Source of the DNA: Gamarada debralockiae
Lineage: Eukaryota > Ascomycota > Leotiomycetes > Helotiales > Hyphodiscaceae
NCBI GenBank assembly: GCA_002803225.1
Contig: NXFV01000636.1
Span: 1 to 22,888, forward strand
Direction of reading: 5' to 3'
Length of the DNA stretch: 22,888 nt
Positions 1 to 10,485 of the stretch are shown here, one piece after another. How positions within the stretch are numbered: the stretch's first letter is position 1; every line of letters starts with the position of its first letter. The position numbers were made by a program, and so were the translations under genes. The notes beneath the pieces are model-generated. The model did not search any database. It was not told the origin of the DNA and saw only the letters and a program-made list of their open reading frames with translations.

Positions 1-2
1 AC

Positions 3-398
3 ACGTACTTGCTAGCGCTACATAGTTATAGGGATAGTCCTTGCAACATAAAGTTCCGCTCATAGCAAGACTTCCGCATCCAGCTTATCGACGCTCTTCT
101 CCACAAGGCACAAGCATCAGATGTATCTCCAAAAAGAAGGGTTTCCTATATGTCTCAAGACGCCAGCGATGAGCTAGTTGGAGAGCATGAGCAAGTTAAA
201 ATAGGGACGCAAAGGGACTGCGTATGTTGTAAGGGGCTGCGTCAGTCAGATCGGCCACAAAAGAGGATGGCACTAGCTGAGATTGCAGCCAATCACAAGC
301 GAGATTCAATAAGGACTAGTACAGTATATAAGTGCAAGCAGTGCGACGTTGCAATTTGTAAAAAGAACTCGTGTTGGAGGAGATATCATGGTATATAG
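3..398 (+). pseudogene. piggyBac-type transposase, decayed C-terminal fragment
   Basis: The frame ends in a cysteine-rich module: CVCC near the middle, then YKCKQCDVAIC and CWRRYH just before the stop at 396-398. This spacing of Cys pairs followed by a YH/FH end is typical of the C-terminal zinc-binding region of piggyBac-family (DDE_Tnp_1_7) transposases. Upstream, the same frame holds FRS*QDFRIQLIDALL, which looks like the linker before this module. It is broken by an in-frame TAG at 63-65, possibly a former CAG. The catalytic DDE part would lie left of the window and is not seen. The first ATG (150) is internal to the domain and is not a real start. I see a fragment; that it is a dead transposon copy is inference. 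Confidence 0.6.
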
Positions 399-1123
399 TC
401 AATTGAACCCTTTTTTCTAGACAGTCAAGCGCCCTGATTGGCTCGCTAAGCCCCTACACTAGCGGAAACTAGCGGCCGCTCATCCGACACGTTCCTGATG
501 GCAGCTGAAATGATAGTAGAATAGCGAACAAGGCTCTAACCTAGTTGGCCGAGCGGTCAATGTGACAGTTCTGGCGCATGTCATCTGATTTGCCCCTGAC
601 CCCTGATCACCTCCCGGCTGCGTAGTATGATTATTTACTGTTGTTTACTTGACGTGCTAATACACGCTAGCCTAGCGCGCTCTGGCAGTATATCTACTGC
701 TCCTGTAGATTAGAACCTCTTTTTCTTCTCTCCTTAGCTTAGAATTCTTGCAATACGGCACCTTCTGCATAGTGTTTCCCTGTGAGAACTCTACAAGGAG
801 GGTGTCACACAAGCGCTAAACTACGGCCGCACATGGGTGAAGAAACTCAAGACATCCGTTGGTTTACCTTACTGCCTGTGAGGAGCGATCTTTTTGGGAG
901 ATGCGGGGTCGCAAAAGAGATAGTGCATTAATAGACACACTCCCTAAATTCACTCCGGCAACCACGCCGAGTTTGCATAGGGCGATAAACCTCGAACTCA
1001 GGAAACGTCTGCCTAGAAACAATAATTTATAAATATTCAACGCCCAATTTTCATCCGGAATCAAGTCTTGAAAACATCTGAAACTCAATATAGAATCGTG
1101 CCGCAAAGCCTCCCCCAAGTCCA
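399..1123. other. Non-coding stretch between transposase relic and 2OG oxygenase gene
   Basis: No convincing gene is visible. The motif CTAGCG recurs here (near 464, 473 and 669) and also at 12, inside the transposase relic. Such clusters can be subterminal repeats of a DNA transposon, but I could not define inverted termini or a TTAA target site. The last part, up to 1123, should hold the promoter and 5' leader of the oxygenase gene. Confidence 0.4.
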
Positions 1124-2101
1124 ATGGCACCAAAAAAGACCGCCCTGCCTCCCAAATCCAAGGCCTCTGCAAAAACACCAGCAAATCCATCACCCGACTG
1201 GCCCGCCTTCAAACCTCTCCTGTCACCCACCGACCTCTCACTATCCACTCTTGTGGACTCCCAGATCATCACTATTCACAACTTTTGGACGTCTACTTTG
1301 TGCAAGAATTACGTTCAATTTTTGAAAGGGTTGCCATTGACGACTACGCCGGGGAAGCCGAAGAAGGGAGATGCGTTGAGGTTTAATGATCGGTTTCAGG
1401 CGCAGGACGAGTTGTTTGCTAATAGACTTTGGATGGAGACGGGGTTGAGGGAGTTGCTTTTAGGTGAGCTGGAGGATTATGAGGTAGATGCAGAGGGTGG
1501 GGGTGGTATGAGTAAGGAGGAGAGGAGGAAATTGTGGTGAGTTTGCTGATATCTGTACTTTTGTCCAACTTCCAACTGGAAATAGGGGAGGTGAGGTAGT
1601 GGGATTGAATCCTTCAATCAGGATATACCGGTACACTAAAGGCCAATTCTTTGACTGTCATTGTAAGTCAATGTGGCCCCCTTTTCCGTTATCACGTACT
1701 CAAGGCGGGTCGCAGATGATGAGTCAAATGTTCTCACTCTTAATACAAAACCTACTCCAACGCCAGCAAAAACAACATGGACTTTACTCCTATATCTCAC
1801 CTCACCAGCAACTGGGTGCCAAGGAGGAGAAACGGTCTTCTATCCTGACGATTTGCCGGGTAAGAAATCGCCCATCGAGAAGGAGGTTGTGGTGGAGTTG
1901 GAGACTGGAATGCTACTGTTGCATAAACATGGGAATGATTGCATGTTGGTGAGGAATTTCATTCATTTTGTCATCAGAGGTTTTGAATGGGTTGAGCTGA
2001 TGGGTGAATAGCATGAGGGAAGAGAAGTCACAGATGGTGAGAAATGGGTTATCAGGACCGATCTTTGCGTAAAGAGGGAGAAGTCAAGGTTTGCAGATTA
2101 A
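1124..2101 (+). CDS. 2-oxoglutarate/Fe(II)-dependent oxygenase (prolyl-4-hydroxylase-like fold)
   Basis: There are four exons: 1124-1536, 1586-1662, 1716-1948 and 2012-2101. The introns (49, 53 and 63 bp) have GTGAGT, GTAAGT and GTGAGG donors and AG acceptors, and the spliced protein is 270 aa. Splicing joins GLNPSIRIYRYTKGQFFDCH to a YDESN segment and creates the iron-binding HxD (H163-Y-D165). The distal His is H242 in LHEGREV, and the cosubstrate-binding Arg is R256 in KWVIRTDLCV. This is the complete facial triad of a 2OG-Fe(II) dioxygenase. The N-terminus is Pro/Lys/Ser-rich with no signal peptide, so it is probably soluble. The domain resembles fungal oxygenases with a GGETVFYP core strand (here GGETVFYPDD). 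The substrate is unknown: protein, nucleic acid or small molecule are all possible. The start at 1124 is the first ATG of the frame. The gene looks intact. Confidence 0.88.
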
Positions 2102-2487
2102 CGAATCAAATGACAATTCGAAAATTCCTACATCTCAGAATCCATTTCCTCTCAGGGTTCTTCGGCGCGTTCGAAGGAAGGGCACGCTGCTTCAGTGCCT
2201 AATCGCGTGCCTGATCTTCTCCCACACTGAAGTGCCTCCATCTCTTGAATCAACATAGTGTGGTTGAAGGTACCGTTGAGAAGTTGGAGCGAAATTATTA
2301 GGTACAATATGTACTTCTTGTAGAGCACAGCAGATGCAGTACTCCTGCTTAGTGATCGCGATTGACTTCCAATGGGAGATCCGCGAATACCAACACGATC
2401 ACCCCAAAGTATTGAGGTTGAAATTATAATCATGCAATATCTTTTTACTTTTCGTAACCTTTATATATATACAGCGTCTCCCCTTCT
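2102..2487. other. Intergenic stretch, convergent ends
   Basis: This lies between the 3' end of the 2OG oxygenase gene and the 3' end of the GST pseudogene, so both transcripts would terminate here. An AT-rich TATATATATA run is at about 2462-2471. The minus-strand open frame at 2152-2433 has no recognisable domain, and I take it as chance. Confidence 0.4.
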
Positions 2488-3281
2488 TTAACTCAAGTAC
2501 GCATCGCTCTCAACGAACTCCTTGATATTGGGTCCAACCTGACGCGTCAACCAATCGCGCCAATCTCGGGCACTCCTTCAATCCAGAACGTCCGTCCTGG
2601 ATGAGATTCTCATCATGCAGCCCTTGGAAAAGCGTCATATCCGCCTACATAAAGTCGTTGCCAATGATAAATGGTCCGCGGCGAGACAGGTCTCAGCCTT
2701 CAAGTGAGTCTCGATAGCGATCACAAATCGAGCGCGGTCACTGTTGAGTGCTTTGGGTGGTCCTCTTTCTGGTTGTCGGAGAACGCCGAGATCAAAAGCG
2801 TTCCCTCTTTTATCCAAGTCTATCAGCAGATGTTCTCAAGGGGCAGAAGCTGAAGAGACAACAATCAATAACGACATCGCAGATTGCATCAACCCAGTAT
2901 TTTTCGCCCTCAGTTTTTCCATCGTACACATCCAGCATTCTTGGCCAGTGTCGAAAATGGCATAACTCTGAGTTAGAATCTGGCCATTGGGCACTTTGAA
3001 GATGGGGATGTTGCCAGTGGGTTCATCTCTGTGGGGTTTCCCTTGCGCTTGTGCTCTGGCCCTTCGTCGAAGGAGTATCTGACATCTTTGTATGCCGCTC
3101 CAGCATCCTGGGAGCTCGTCAGTTCCAAACTCTGAATGGTTTGGAAAGAGTTCCTACAATGAGCATCAAACGGATGACTTGGCCACGACCTCAAGACTGG
3201 AAGTCGAAGTAATGAATGGTCGGAACACCACCAATCGCCCTGTTGGCTGCAGTATGTGTGCCACATGACAAAGTGAGGCAT
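2488..3281 (-). pseudogene. Glutathione S-transferase (sigma-like) pseudogene
   Basis: Read on the minus strand, GST segments appear in correct order but in different frames. The N-domain strand is TIHYFDFQS*GRGQVIRLML, with a TGA stop at 3191-3193 where GST families usually have Arg. Then come DAGAAYKDVRYSFDEGPEHK, GNIPIFKVPNGQILTQSYAI (the SNAIL/TRIAL-type glutathione motif region) and the C-domain RMLDVYDGKTEGEKYWVDAI. Last are ISAFSDNQKEDHPKH, FVIAIETHLK, GPFIIGNDFM*ADMTLFQ (TAG at 2645-2647 for the expected Tyr), GLKECPRLARLVDA and NIKEFVESDAYLS, with a stop at 2488-2490. A GT-AG intron of 50 bp is preserved at 3157-3108, with a CTGAC branch site, and joins LMLI to DAGAAY in frame. At least five frameshifts and two stops make a functional enzyme impossible. 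The start at 3279-3281 is uncertain. Family assignment is by motif order recalled from GSTs. Confidence 0.8.
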
Positions 3282-3649
3282 TTTGAAATCTTTCTGCAAA
3301 TTTTGAATCTGGAAAGTCAATGTAGAGTAAGCAAAGAGGGGTTACCCAAATATATATTGAGCCCAGTTGCGAAATTAAGAGCTTGGGTTGTGGATGAAGT
3401 TAAGGGTCCTGTGGTGTTCAGACAGTCCAGATGAACGTCGACTCGGGCCACAGGAAGCGCACAGGAAGAACAATTTGACGCTATATCCGTAACTCTTAGG
3501 ACATTGTTGCCGGCTCTTAAATAATTGTCAGAGAAGACAGCTTCCGAAGTCGCACACTCTTGAGGTTATTCGAAAATAACTCAGAGATGGTGCAGCCGCT
3601 GTCAATGTGACGACTCTTCATCTGAGACCCTAACACCAGGTCCGCCACT
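3282..3649. other. Intergenic stretch between divergent GST and Clr5-TPR relics
   Basis: This would have been the shared upstream region of the two divergently oriented pseudogenes. I see no coding segment or repeat that I can name. Confidence 0.35.
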
Positions 3650-6137
3650 ATGATGGCTTTAGCAGCAATACAACTCCCTAATGCCACGAAGTCGCAACGA
3701 CAGCTTTCTCAAGAAGAATCGAATGAACTCCAACCCCTCACTCAGCGCTTGTACTGTACATCGAGAAGAAGAAAACGTTCTCCGAAGTCGCAGATATTCT
3801 TTCGACAGATCACGGACTTCGACCCACGTGGGGGTTTTTTTTCATTTGATTCGCTAGTGTGCCAGTCAGCATTTTAATAGTGATGTAGAAAGAAACAATT
3901 CTCAAGGAAGATAGCTGAGTGGGGCTTCGAGAAGAATACGAAGAAAAATAAGAGGAGAAAGCTCTTGCAGAATCTTGGTTCTGTCGAAGGAGATACCGTA
4001 CGATTCAATGGGCCGAGAACATAAAAGACAGAAGAATCTCGAGCATTAGTGAACGGAGATTAAGAGAAACATTTAGCAACCCTCAACTCCTTGCTACTAG
4101 TAACAGGCTCTGAAGCCGTTGAAGGTGATGATTGTGACTAGGAGATACAGTCATTTACGGTATGCTACTAATTCTACTATTCAGCCAGAATGAATTTGGA
4201 CCAACCCTCAGAGCCTTGCGGGGAAGTGAACTTAATGGCGTCTAAACAATCAGAGCCCATTGAAATCGACAACGGTACACCACTAGTTAGAACGGAAGGA
4301 GCACCCAGAATCTGGCCTCAGAGCCCTAAAGAGTTTAGATACTGGCCATTTGTGAAATGGGCAAATGTCGACGTCCAGGGTTCACCTAAGTTAACTCGCT
4401 TCTGGGCAGCTTTGACGCCTGAAACGAAAGGTCTGCCTGCTGATATTAAGTCCTTTGCCCTTCCAACTCCGTACATCCAGCTCACAACGTCCGGAACCCG
4501 AAAGCACATAACTTGTGCGGAGTTGGCGGGTGTACCCCGTGAGAATATCGACTCTTCTCTTTCTCGGGAAGATGAAATCAGCTTCCCTGATGCTGAAACT
4601 TGGCTTCTTATCCTACCTGCTGAACAATATTCTTCACTGAATCCCTTCAAAATCGCTAGTTCCGATGCTTGGTTCCCTTTTGGTACACAACTCTGGATCC
4701 ACGAACCTCCACCAAGGCCTCTTAACCAGTTATATGTCTTTCCAACCTCTGCATCAAGAGCCTCAGAGCGGAGGCAAGGTTTAGAAACTGTTGCAAAATC
4801 TTGTCAAAGGAAAGCGTTAGCATATACGACCAAACTCGGGCTGGTCTTGAGGAAACCTACCTAGTCGTTTTTAAATTAAGCCACCGCTTGGCCCCAACGC
4901 GTTATTACCAAGCAAGGGAAGGGAAAACAGTCAGAAACCATACGCAGGCGACTCCTTCCTATTCAGCAAGGAACTGGCAATACTCAATCTATGCATGTGC
5001 TTTCCGTGCAGCTTGATCTGGTCAGCAGCTTGTACGACCAGGGAAGATTTTTGGAGGCAAGGTGATGCACCAGGGGATACATGATACAATAGTGAAGACA
5101 TTTACACCTGAGCACAAGATATTTCGAGACGCTATGCTATCGATGATAGGAATTTTGGATCGCATGGGGAAACACGAGGAAGAAAAGACCTTTTGTCCAC
5201 AGCTTGTTCAAATAACCTTAGTTCACCTTGGTCCAAAAGATCCCGCCACCCCAGATGCTATGTACAAGTTAGCCAATCCGATGCGATTACGAAAAGGTTC
5301 GGAGAGAGTGAGAAACTTCACCGTATAGCCATACAGCTTTTCCAAGAAGCGTCCGGACACGTCCTGTACGTACAAGACGGTATATGCTACTCGTTCTGTG
5401 ACCTACCTATAGTTTTTGAGAATCAGGGCCTACTTGAAGAGGCTCTCAAATATTATCGTTCGTCGGCGGAAAGAGGCAGAAACTTTCTGGATGACGAGAA
5501 CACGACTACGATGAGTTGTAACCATACTCTTAGTCGAGCGTCACGGAAGAAATGCCTACTTCAAGAAAGTGAACACTGCTTCTCGCAACTGTAAAATTTC
5601 AAACTGGTAGTATCCCTTAGGGTGTTTCTGTGCCACTTCCTTAGAACCCCTCATGGGTTTGTTTACTTGGCTTGTTTTGACCCACTTTAAACCACTCTAC
5701 ACCCTCTGCACTGGCCACAATGAGCCTGTTGCTTCATCTCGGTAGGCTTGTTCCCCTGCCACCCCCCCACCGGCTGAGAAGTGGCACAGAAACAAGGGAT
5801 ACGTGGAGATCATTTGGAAACACTGAGCCCTATGTTCCAGCTTGGACGGGCCTTGCAAGAAAGTGGCAAGGTACAAGAAAGCGCAACATGGCTGAAAAAC
5901 TCCTTCCGGACAAGCTGCAAGGCTCTTAGACTTGAGGACAATCTCACAATCTACTCTTGCATATATCTGGGACGACGTTACGAAAAGGAATGTCGTTATG
6001 CCCATGCCCTGGAACGCTATCAGGAACTCTTGGATAAGGTTCGAGCTGCAGAAGGAGCTGATGATCCGAGGACTTCAGAGATTCGAGGCTGGGTCGATGA
6101 AGTTCATAACATGATGGGAAAGATGACCCCAATATAG
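3650..6137 (+). pseudogene. Clr5-domain / tetratricopeptide-repeat protein pseudogene
   Basis: The start encodes a Clr5 DNA-binding-like domain: LSQEESNELQPLTQRLY, then IEKKKTFSEVADILSTDHGL, then, after a 61-bp GTGGGG..GATGTAG intron (3828-3888), KKQFSRKIAEWGFEKNTKKN. The last piece has the W-G-x-x-K-N end typical of Clr5. A 5-bp tandem duplication, TGTAC at 3750-3754 and 3755-3759, shifts the frame. Stops and shifts follow (TAA 4022-4024 and others to 4189). The longest open part, 4190-4864 (224 codons), is the linker to the TPR region and has no known domain. TPR-like helices then appear in several frames: VLSVQLDLVSSLYDQGRFLE, LLEEALKYYRSSAERG, MFQLGRALQESGKVQESATW and YAHALERYQELLDKVRAAEG. 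Frameshifts lie near 4895, 5060 and 5290, a TAA at 5592-5594, and a MITE splits the 3' part. Clr5 plus C-terminal TPR is a known fungal architecture. Confidence 0.75.
5613..5799. mobile_element. MITE-like element (187 bp) with TA target duplication
   Basis: The left end reads TCCCTT, then five extra bases AGGGT, then GTTTCTGTGCCACTTC (5624-5639). The right end is the inverse: GAAGTGGCACAGAAAC (5778-5793), then AAGGGA (5794-5799). The 16-bp inner parts and 6-bp outer parts match perfectly, and the 5-bp gap occurs only on the left. The element is flanked by TA at 5611-5612 and at 5800-5801. Removing the element plus one TA joins the two halves of the TPR pseudogene in the same reading frame (from FKLVV into GDHLETL), which supports these borders. 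It has no coding capacity. A TA target site suggests mobilisation by a Tc1/mariner-type transposase, but this is inference. Confidence 0.75.
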
Positions 6138-6738
6138 AGGCAAGTGATGGAAATGGAACCTCCTGTAAATTCGGAAAGTAAACTACATTCAGGTGCGCTG
6201 TCTCTTTTAGTTTAGTGCACCCGCTTCAAGTATGGCGCCTTGCTTGCGGAGCCGCTGCTTTTACCCACATCTATAAGAACCCTTCCACCATTAGATGGAA
6301 ATTGGTACGTAGCACGGAATGAGTTTAGTACAGGAGCTGCGTTTCATACCCTACTTTGAGGCTAGAACCTGTAATTATCTTAACTCCTTAGCTACCATAC
6401 TCCCGTTTCAAAACAAGCCAGCGCAAATTAAAGACATCCTAGCCCTCTTTCCTCGACCGCCGTACGCTATGATATATCTAAGCATTTTTCCCGCCGGAGC
6501 TTGAGGCCATCAAGATATATAAAAGTGCAAATTATCTACCATAATGTAAAAGACACAAAGTAAGAGAAACCTGTGCGCACAATACATTACGTTCATCACA
6601 CAACTGCAAGGCTGTTCAGGACCAAGAAGACAGCTTATAGGAGCGGTTGAAACAAAGGCGCCATGAGCAGTGCGTTGGAATAATAAAAGCGATGAAGAAA
6701 GCCGTCGGGTGGTTTTGGAGGTTGAGAGGATCTAATCG
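6138..6738. other. Non-coding stretch, convergent 3' ends
   Basis: This lies between the end of the Clr5-TPR relic and the end of the minus-strand ankyrin gene. Only short open frames without recognisable domains are present. It should contain the 3' UTR and polyadenylation region of the ankyrin gene. Confidence 0.4.
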
Positions 6739-9079
6739 CTAAGACCACGCCAGCTGTTCATCCGTGTCAACATCCTGTTCCTCGAGTGCATCTTTGTAAA
6801 TTTCAGACCACGTATCGATATTTTCAGAGCCACCCTGGCGAATGCTTTCGACCAACTCTTCGAACACAGTCTCAAGACCTTTCGTAATGTCTAGGCGCCT
6901 TTGCAGATAATCGCGAGCTGTCAAGCCATCACAGTCTTTTGCATCAGCATCTATGTCCAATAACCTTGCTGAAGTAATGACATCGATTGTAGGGATATCA
7001 CTACTAGATGCGCAAATATGTAGAATCGTTTTGCCTTGCGCTGATACTGCCGTATAGTCTGCCTTGTTTTGGAGAAGAAGTTGAACAGCTCCTGGTCGAC
7101 AGCAGCGGACGGCCTCCATTAGAGGCGTGTGGCCATCGTGCTTCCGCGCCTCAATAAACGCCCCGCGGTTAAGCAGTAGTGCAATATGGTCTACCGAATC
7201 ATACATAGAGGCATAATGAAGTGCAGTGTGTCCAGAATGGGTCTGAGCATGCACATTTGCTCCGTAATCAAGGAAAAATTCTAAGAGATCCACGGTACCA
7301 GCCCGGTAGTCCCCGCGGTAAGCACAGCAATGGAGTGGTGTACGACCAACTTCATCCCGACAGTCAATTCGTTCCCCATAGTCAAGCAAAAGTTTGGCAA
7401 TCGCAGGAGTCTTGGCTACATGAAGCTGTCCTTGATAATTTCCCGGTCGTATGTGAAGGGATGCTCCATGCTGTAGAAGAGTCCTCACCGCTTCCTCATC
7501 TCCCCGTGCAGATGCCCACCAAAGAGGCGTCCGACCCAGAGTGTCAGGTGTATCAATAGCAACGGTAGATTCTGTCAACTGGGATTTAAGGTCTAACCTG
7601 CTGAGCCCGAGAACAATCTTATGAAGTGTTGAATATTGTTGGGTCTCCGCAAGTTCTTGGATATCGATATGGCGGAAGACATATTTATGAGCAAGTAATT
7701 GACTCCCCGTGCTAGTACGATCGGTGAACCAAGCTCGTTCGACCACGGACCTATAACAGTCAAATTCGTTTTATAACAAAGTTCAGAAGCTCTAGGTACT
7801 TACGAGCCGTTATCAGCTGCAACATGCACGTCCGCTCCTTGATCTAGGAGAAATTGAACTACTCCTTCTTGCCCAACTAGAAAGGATTTCTATTTGAATT
7901 TTAGTTTACCAACACTTGATGTAGCGACCGTCTTGGACATACATGGAGAAGAGACCATCGTCGGTCATCGATGTCATATATAGAAGCTCTGCCATTGCTA
8001 AACATGGCTTTCATTCCTTCCAAGTCGCCGGTGGTTGCTAGTCGGAATATTTCTGCGTTTGGTGGTAACACTCGCAATGTTCTCAGTAACAATTCTGGGC
8101 CCGCAGTTGTCGACGAAACTAATATGGATACAGCCCTCATCAGGAACCAGTTTGGAAATTGATACGTTATGCGAGTAGACAAATCATGACGCGGTCGACA
8201 CATTTTCTGATTGCACGGCTGCGTGATAAAAGGTATGTTCGTATACCTTACTAATAGCGCTCCAAAAACTGCGCGCAAAGCCCTAGGAGAACCTAGCTGG
8301 CCGGGCTTGTGACAAATGCAACTGCACCATTCGGGACAATTGGACTTGGATGCTTGGGCTCGAAGAAGGTCGAAGAGATCCTTTTGCATCGACTTGACGG
8401 AAACCTGTTGGGGAGTAGAAGCTCGTGAAGCTATCGAATATCTGTCAATGGCATATTGACTGTCGGTGACGACTTCATTGCATAATATATCGGATCTTGG
8501 GGCTGCGCTGGTTTCCGAGTCGCCATTTACAATCTTTTCAATGCCTAAGACCCCCTCCTGAACCCTTTCCTGGCTGCCTCCAGAGCTTCCAGCCACTACC
8601 ATGATCTCGTCCAACTTGAGTTGGATTCTGGATATTTCAGTCGCAGAAAGAGCTCCCATTACCGTCACCAAGTTGATCTTGATTCCTACCAAGGCCTTTC
8701 CAATGCCCTCCACAGTCGACTTATACTTGAACCAAGCGGTTCTAGCATATTTGACTTTGGCCGACTTCGGATTCTTGAGAAGTGATTTCTTAAGTATCTC
8801 TTCAAGGTCCATGAGTTTCACTTTAGCTCGAGCCAGTAATGCGGATAAATTTGTGACGGTCGCCGAGGATAAAAGAGCGTCGATATCGTCAATCGAGGAT
8901 TGCTCATATAGCTGCAGAGTCTTGGCAACTTCCAAGATAACGATTCTGAGATCGGCCACATCATCAGCCAAGGTGTGGATTTCTTGAGGGGCTTCGTGAA
9001 ATGTCTTCAAGTGGTCGATACATGCAGTGACGGCGGAAGCAAGACTTAGGACGCTAACTGTAATTGAAAGAGGGTCCAT
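6739..9079 (-). CDS. STAND-like N-terminal domain and ankyrin-repeat protein
   Basis: There are three exons on the minus strand: 9079-7943, 7889-7804 and 7750-6739. The introns are 53 bp (GTATGT..AAATAG) and 53 bp (GTAAGT..TATAG), and the protein is 744 aa. Residues 1 to about 170, starting MDPLSITVSVLSLASAV, match the helical N-terminal domain found on fungal STAND/NLR-type proteins. At about 240-350 there is a conserved fungal block with CSCICH, a later Cys pair and YQFPNWFL. From about 355 onward come ankyrin repeats. The first (IFRLATTGDLEGMKAMF, then LLH) is completed by exon 2 with EGVVQFLLDQGADVH. After a 70-residue spacer, at least five more follow, such as GRTPLWWASARGDEEAV, GHTALHYASMYDSVDHIALL and GHTPLMEAVRCC. 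No NACHT or NB-ARC P-loop is seen. The role is likely a protein-interaction scaffold, perhaps in recognition or heterokaryon biology (inference). All splice phases are consistent and no stop interrupts it. Confidence 0.85.
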
Positions 9080-9686
9080 AGTTTCACAATCCTAAGGCCC
9101 GGAGGATTTTATAGCATTATAGCACAATATAGTGGGTGAAAAGTAAGTATTGCTGCCTTCGGAGAATTTTGGGGAACGCGGCCTTTGTGGTGGCTTGGCT
9201 ATTGGAGCACCTGACACATGAGTCCCTCCGGGGCGTTAAATTGCAGCCTTAAGCCTTAGGCACTCAGGCAGCGAACGGCCATAGGGCGGCAATCCACTCG
9301 ATAGGGAACTCAGCATCAGAACTACAGGGAATCAGGGCTTGGCTATTACGATTAGTGGCTACTAAGGCTCACTATTCGAACAGAATCTGTAGCACTTATA
9401 AACACTTGCCAAGGAATTCAAACTTCGCTGGGTGCCCAAGGCTGAATAAGCGTCAACCTTGCATACCTGAGCCTGCAGTTGTAACACGGGGCGTACTGGA
9501 GTTAAAATTTTGACGCTGAATTCCTAATCATGTGCAACTGTCTCTGACCGAACCAAAATGATGGTTGTGGATAACCCAAACATACCGTGAACTGGGAAAC
9601 TGTAACCGGGTCACAATGAATCTCACCACTCTTCAAGTGTGCCAGAGATCAAAGTTCTAATGTCAAAATCACATGGCGCCTATAGT
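9080..9686. other. Upstream region of the ankyrin gene and anonymous DNA
   Basis: The first few hundred bases should hold the promoter of the minus-strand ankyrin gene. No gene is seen. A 13-bp word, AGTTGTAACACGG, occurs at 9477-9489 and again at 9684-9696, the second at the edge of a possible LTR. Confidence 0.35.
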
Positions 9687-9906
9687 TGTAACACGGCTAG
9701 GAATATTGCCTGACATATCGGTATCTTTAGTACCGATGTGACCCGATATCTGAAGGCTCTGTAGACTCGGCCGGAAGGCACATATGTACCAGCTGTACGG
9801 AGCTCTATATATACAGGCTCTACAGACTGTACAGTAGAACTGGAATAAGAATTAAGCCATGTTCATCAGAAGAATCACTTCTACCAAGCTCATTTGCTAG
9901 TGTTCA
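9687..9906. mobile_element. Possible solo LTR remnant
   Basis: The segment starts TGTAACAC and ends GTGTTCA, an imperfect short inverted terminus of the TG...CA kind expected for a long terminal repeat. Inside are a TATATATA box (about 9806-9813) and a downstream AATAAG, in the order expected for an LTR promoter and polyadenylation signal. No 5-bp target duplication is visible (ATAGT on the left, CGTGA on the right), and no internal retrotransposon coding sequence is near. The call rests on termini and layout only. Confidence 0.3.
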
Positions 9907-10485
9907 CGTGACCCTGCCGTAGCTATGGGACAGAGGAAAATGTAGCACGGTAGAATAGAAAGGGAGAGACTAGTACGAGACGGAGATGCAGGGACTAATA
10001 CAGGAACGAAAGAAACTGGTTTAGCATTTTTGATTATAATTACTGAAAGCCTGATAGAGCGGCGTGAGGTTTTCCAATGCATTTGAGTTGGCCTGCCAAC
10101 TTCATTAGCAGCGAGGCTTATTAAACGCCACTCTTTCCATGAAGAGATAACTGAGGGCAGCATCGAAAGTCAGAACTGTATGATGTGTACTATTTCCATT
10201 TACTCTCTTTAACAAGTAGAACCAACAGAAAGAAAGCTCTGCGTGAAATGGAGAGATCATTTGCGCCTGTCGACTTCCGGGCGACGCAGTTGCAGCCTTA
10301 TATGCAAGGCACCAATTAGAGCTAAACCCAAAGGCCCAAATCGAAAATATTCAGACTCAAACTCAAATATAAACAACACTGTTTTTCCAACGCCATCGAG
10401 CTTGGATGGTCTGCGAATGAGGCCACTTCAATACGCCGAGCCCAGTTAAAATCTCCTCCAATCTCACCTCACTTCCAATCCCTCG
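9907..10485. other. Non-coding stretch upstream of AIM11
   Basis: This contains the presumed promoter of the AIM11 gene. The open frames here (minus 9897-10163, plus 10243-10449) have no domain or codon signal I trust. Confidence 0.35.

Noticed and set aside
541..620. tRNA-like start (TTGGCCGAGCGGTCAA, as in Leu/Ser tRNA A box)
   Set aside because: No B box (GGTTCGAATCC type), no anticodon arm and no acceptor-stem pairing follow within 100 bases.
864..1272. Minus-strand open frames opposite the 2OG oxygenase start
   Set aside because: They lie antisense to a gene with a complete catalytic motif set and show no domain.
4159..4186. Tiny intron look-alike (GTATGC, TACTAAT, TTCAG)
   Set aside because: About 28 bp is too short for splicing. 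The bases instead read as coding (RYATNSTIQPE) in one frame of the Clr5-TPR relic.
7221..7559. Plus-strand 112-codon frame
   Set aside because: Antisense shadow of the ankyrin repeats, with no motif of its own.
8601..8987. Plus-strand 128-codon frame
   Set aside because: Antisense shadow of the STAND-like N-terminal exon.
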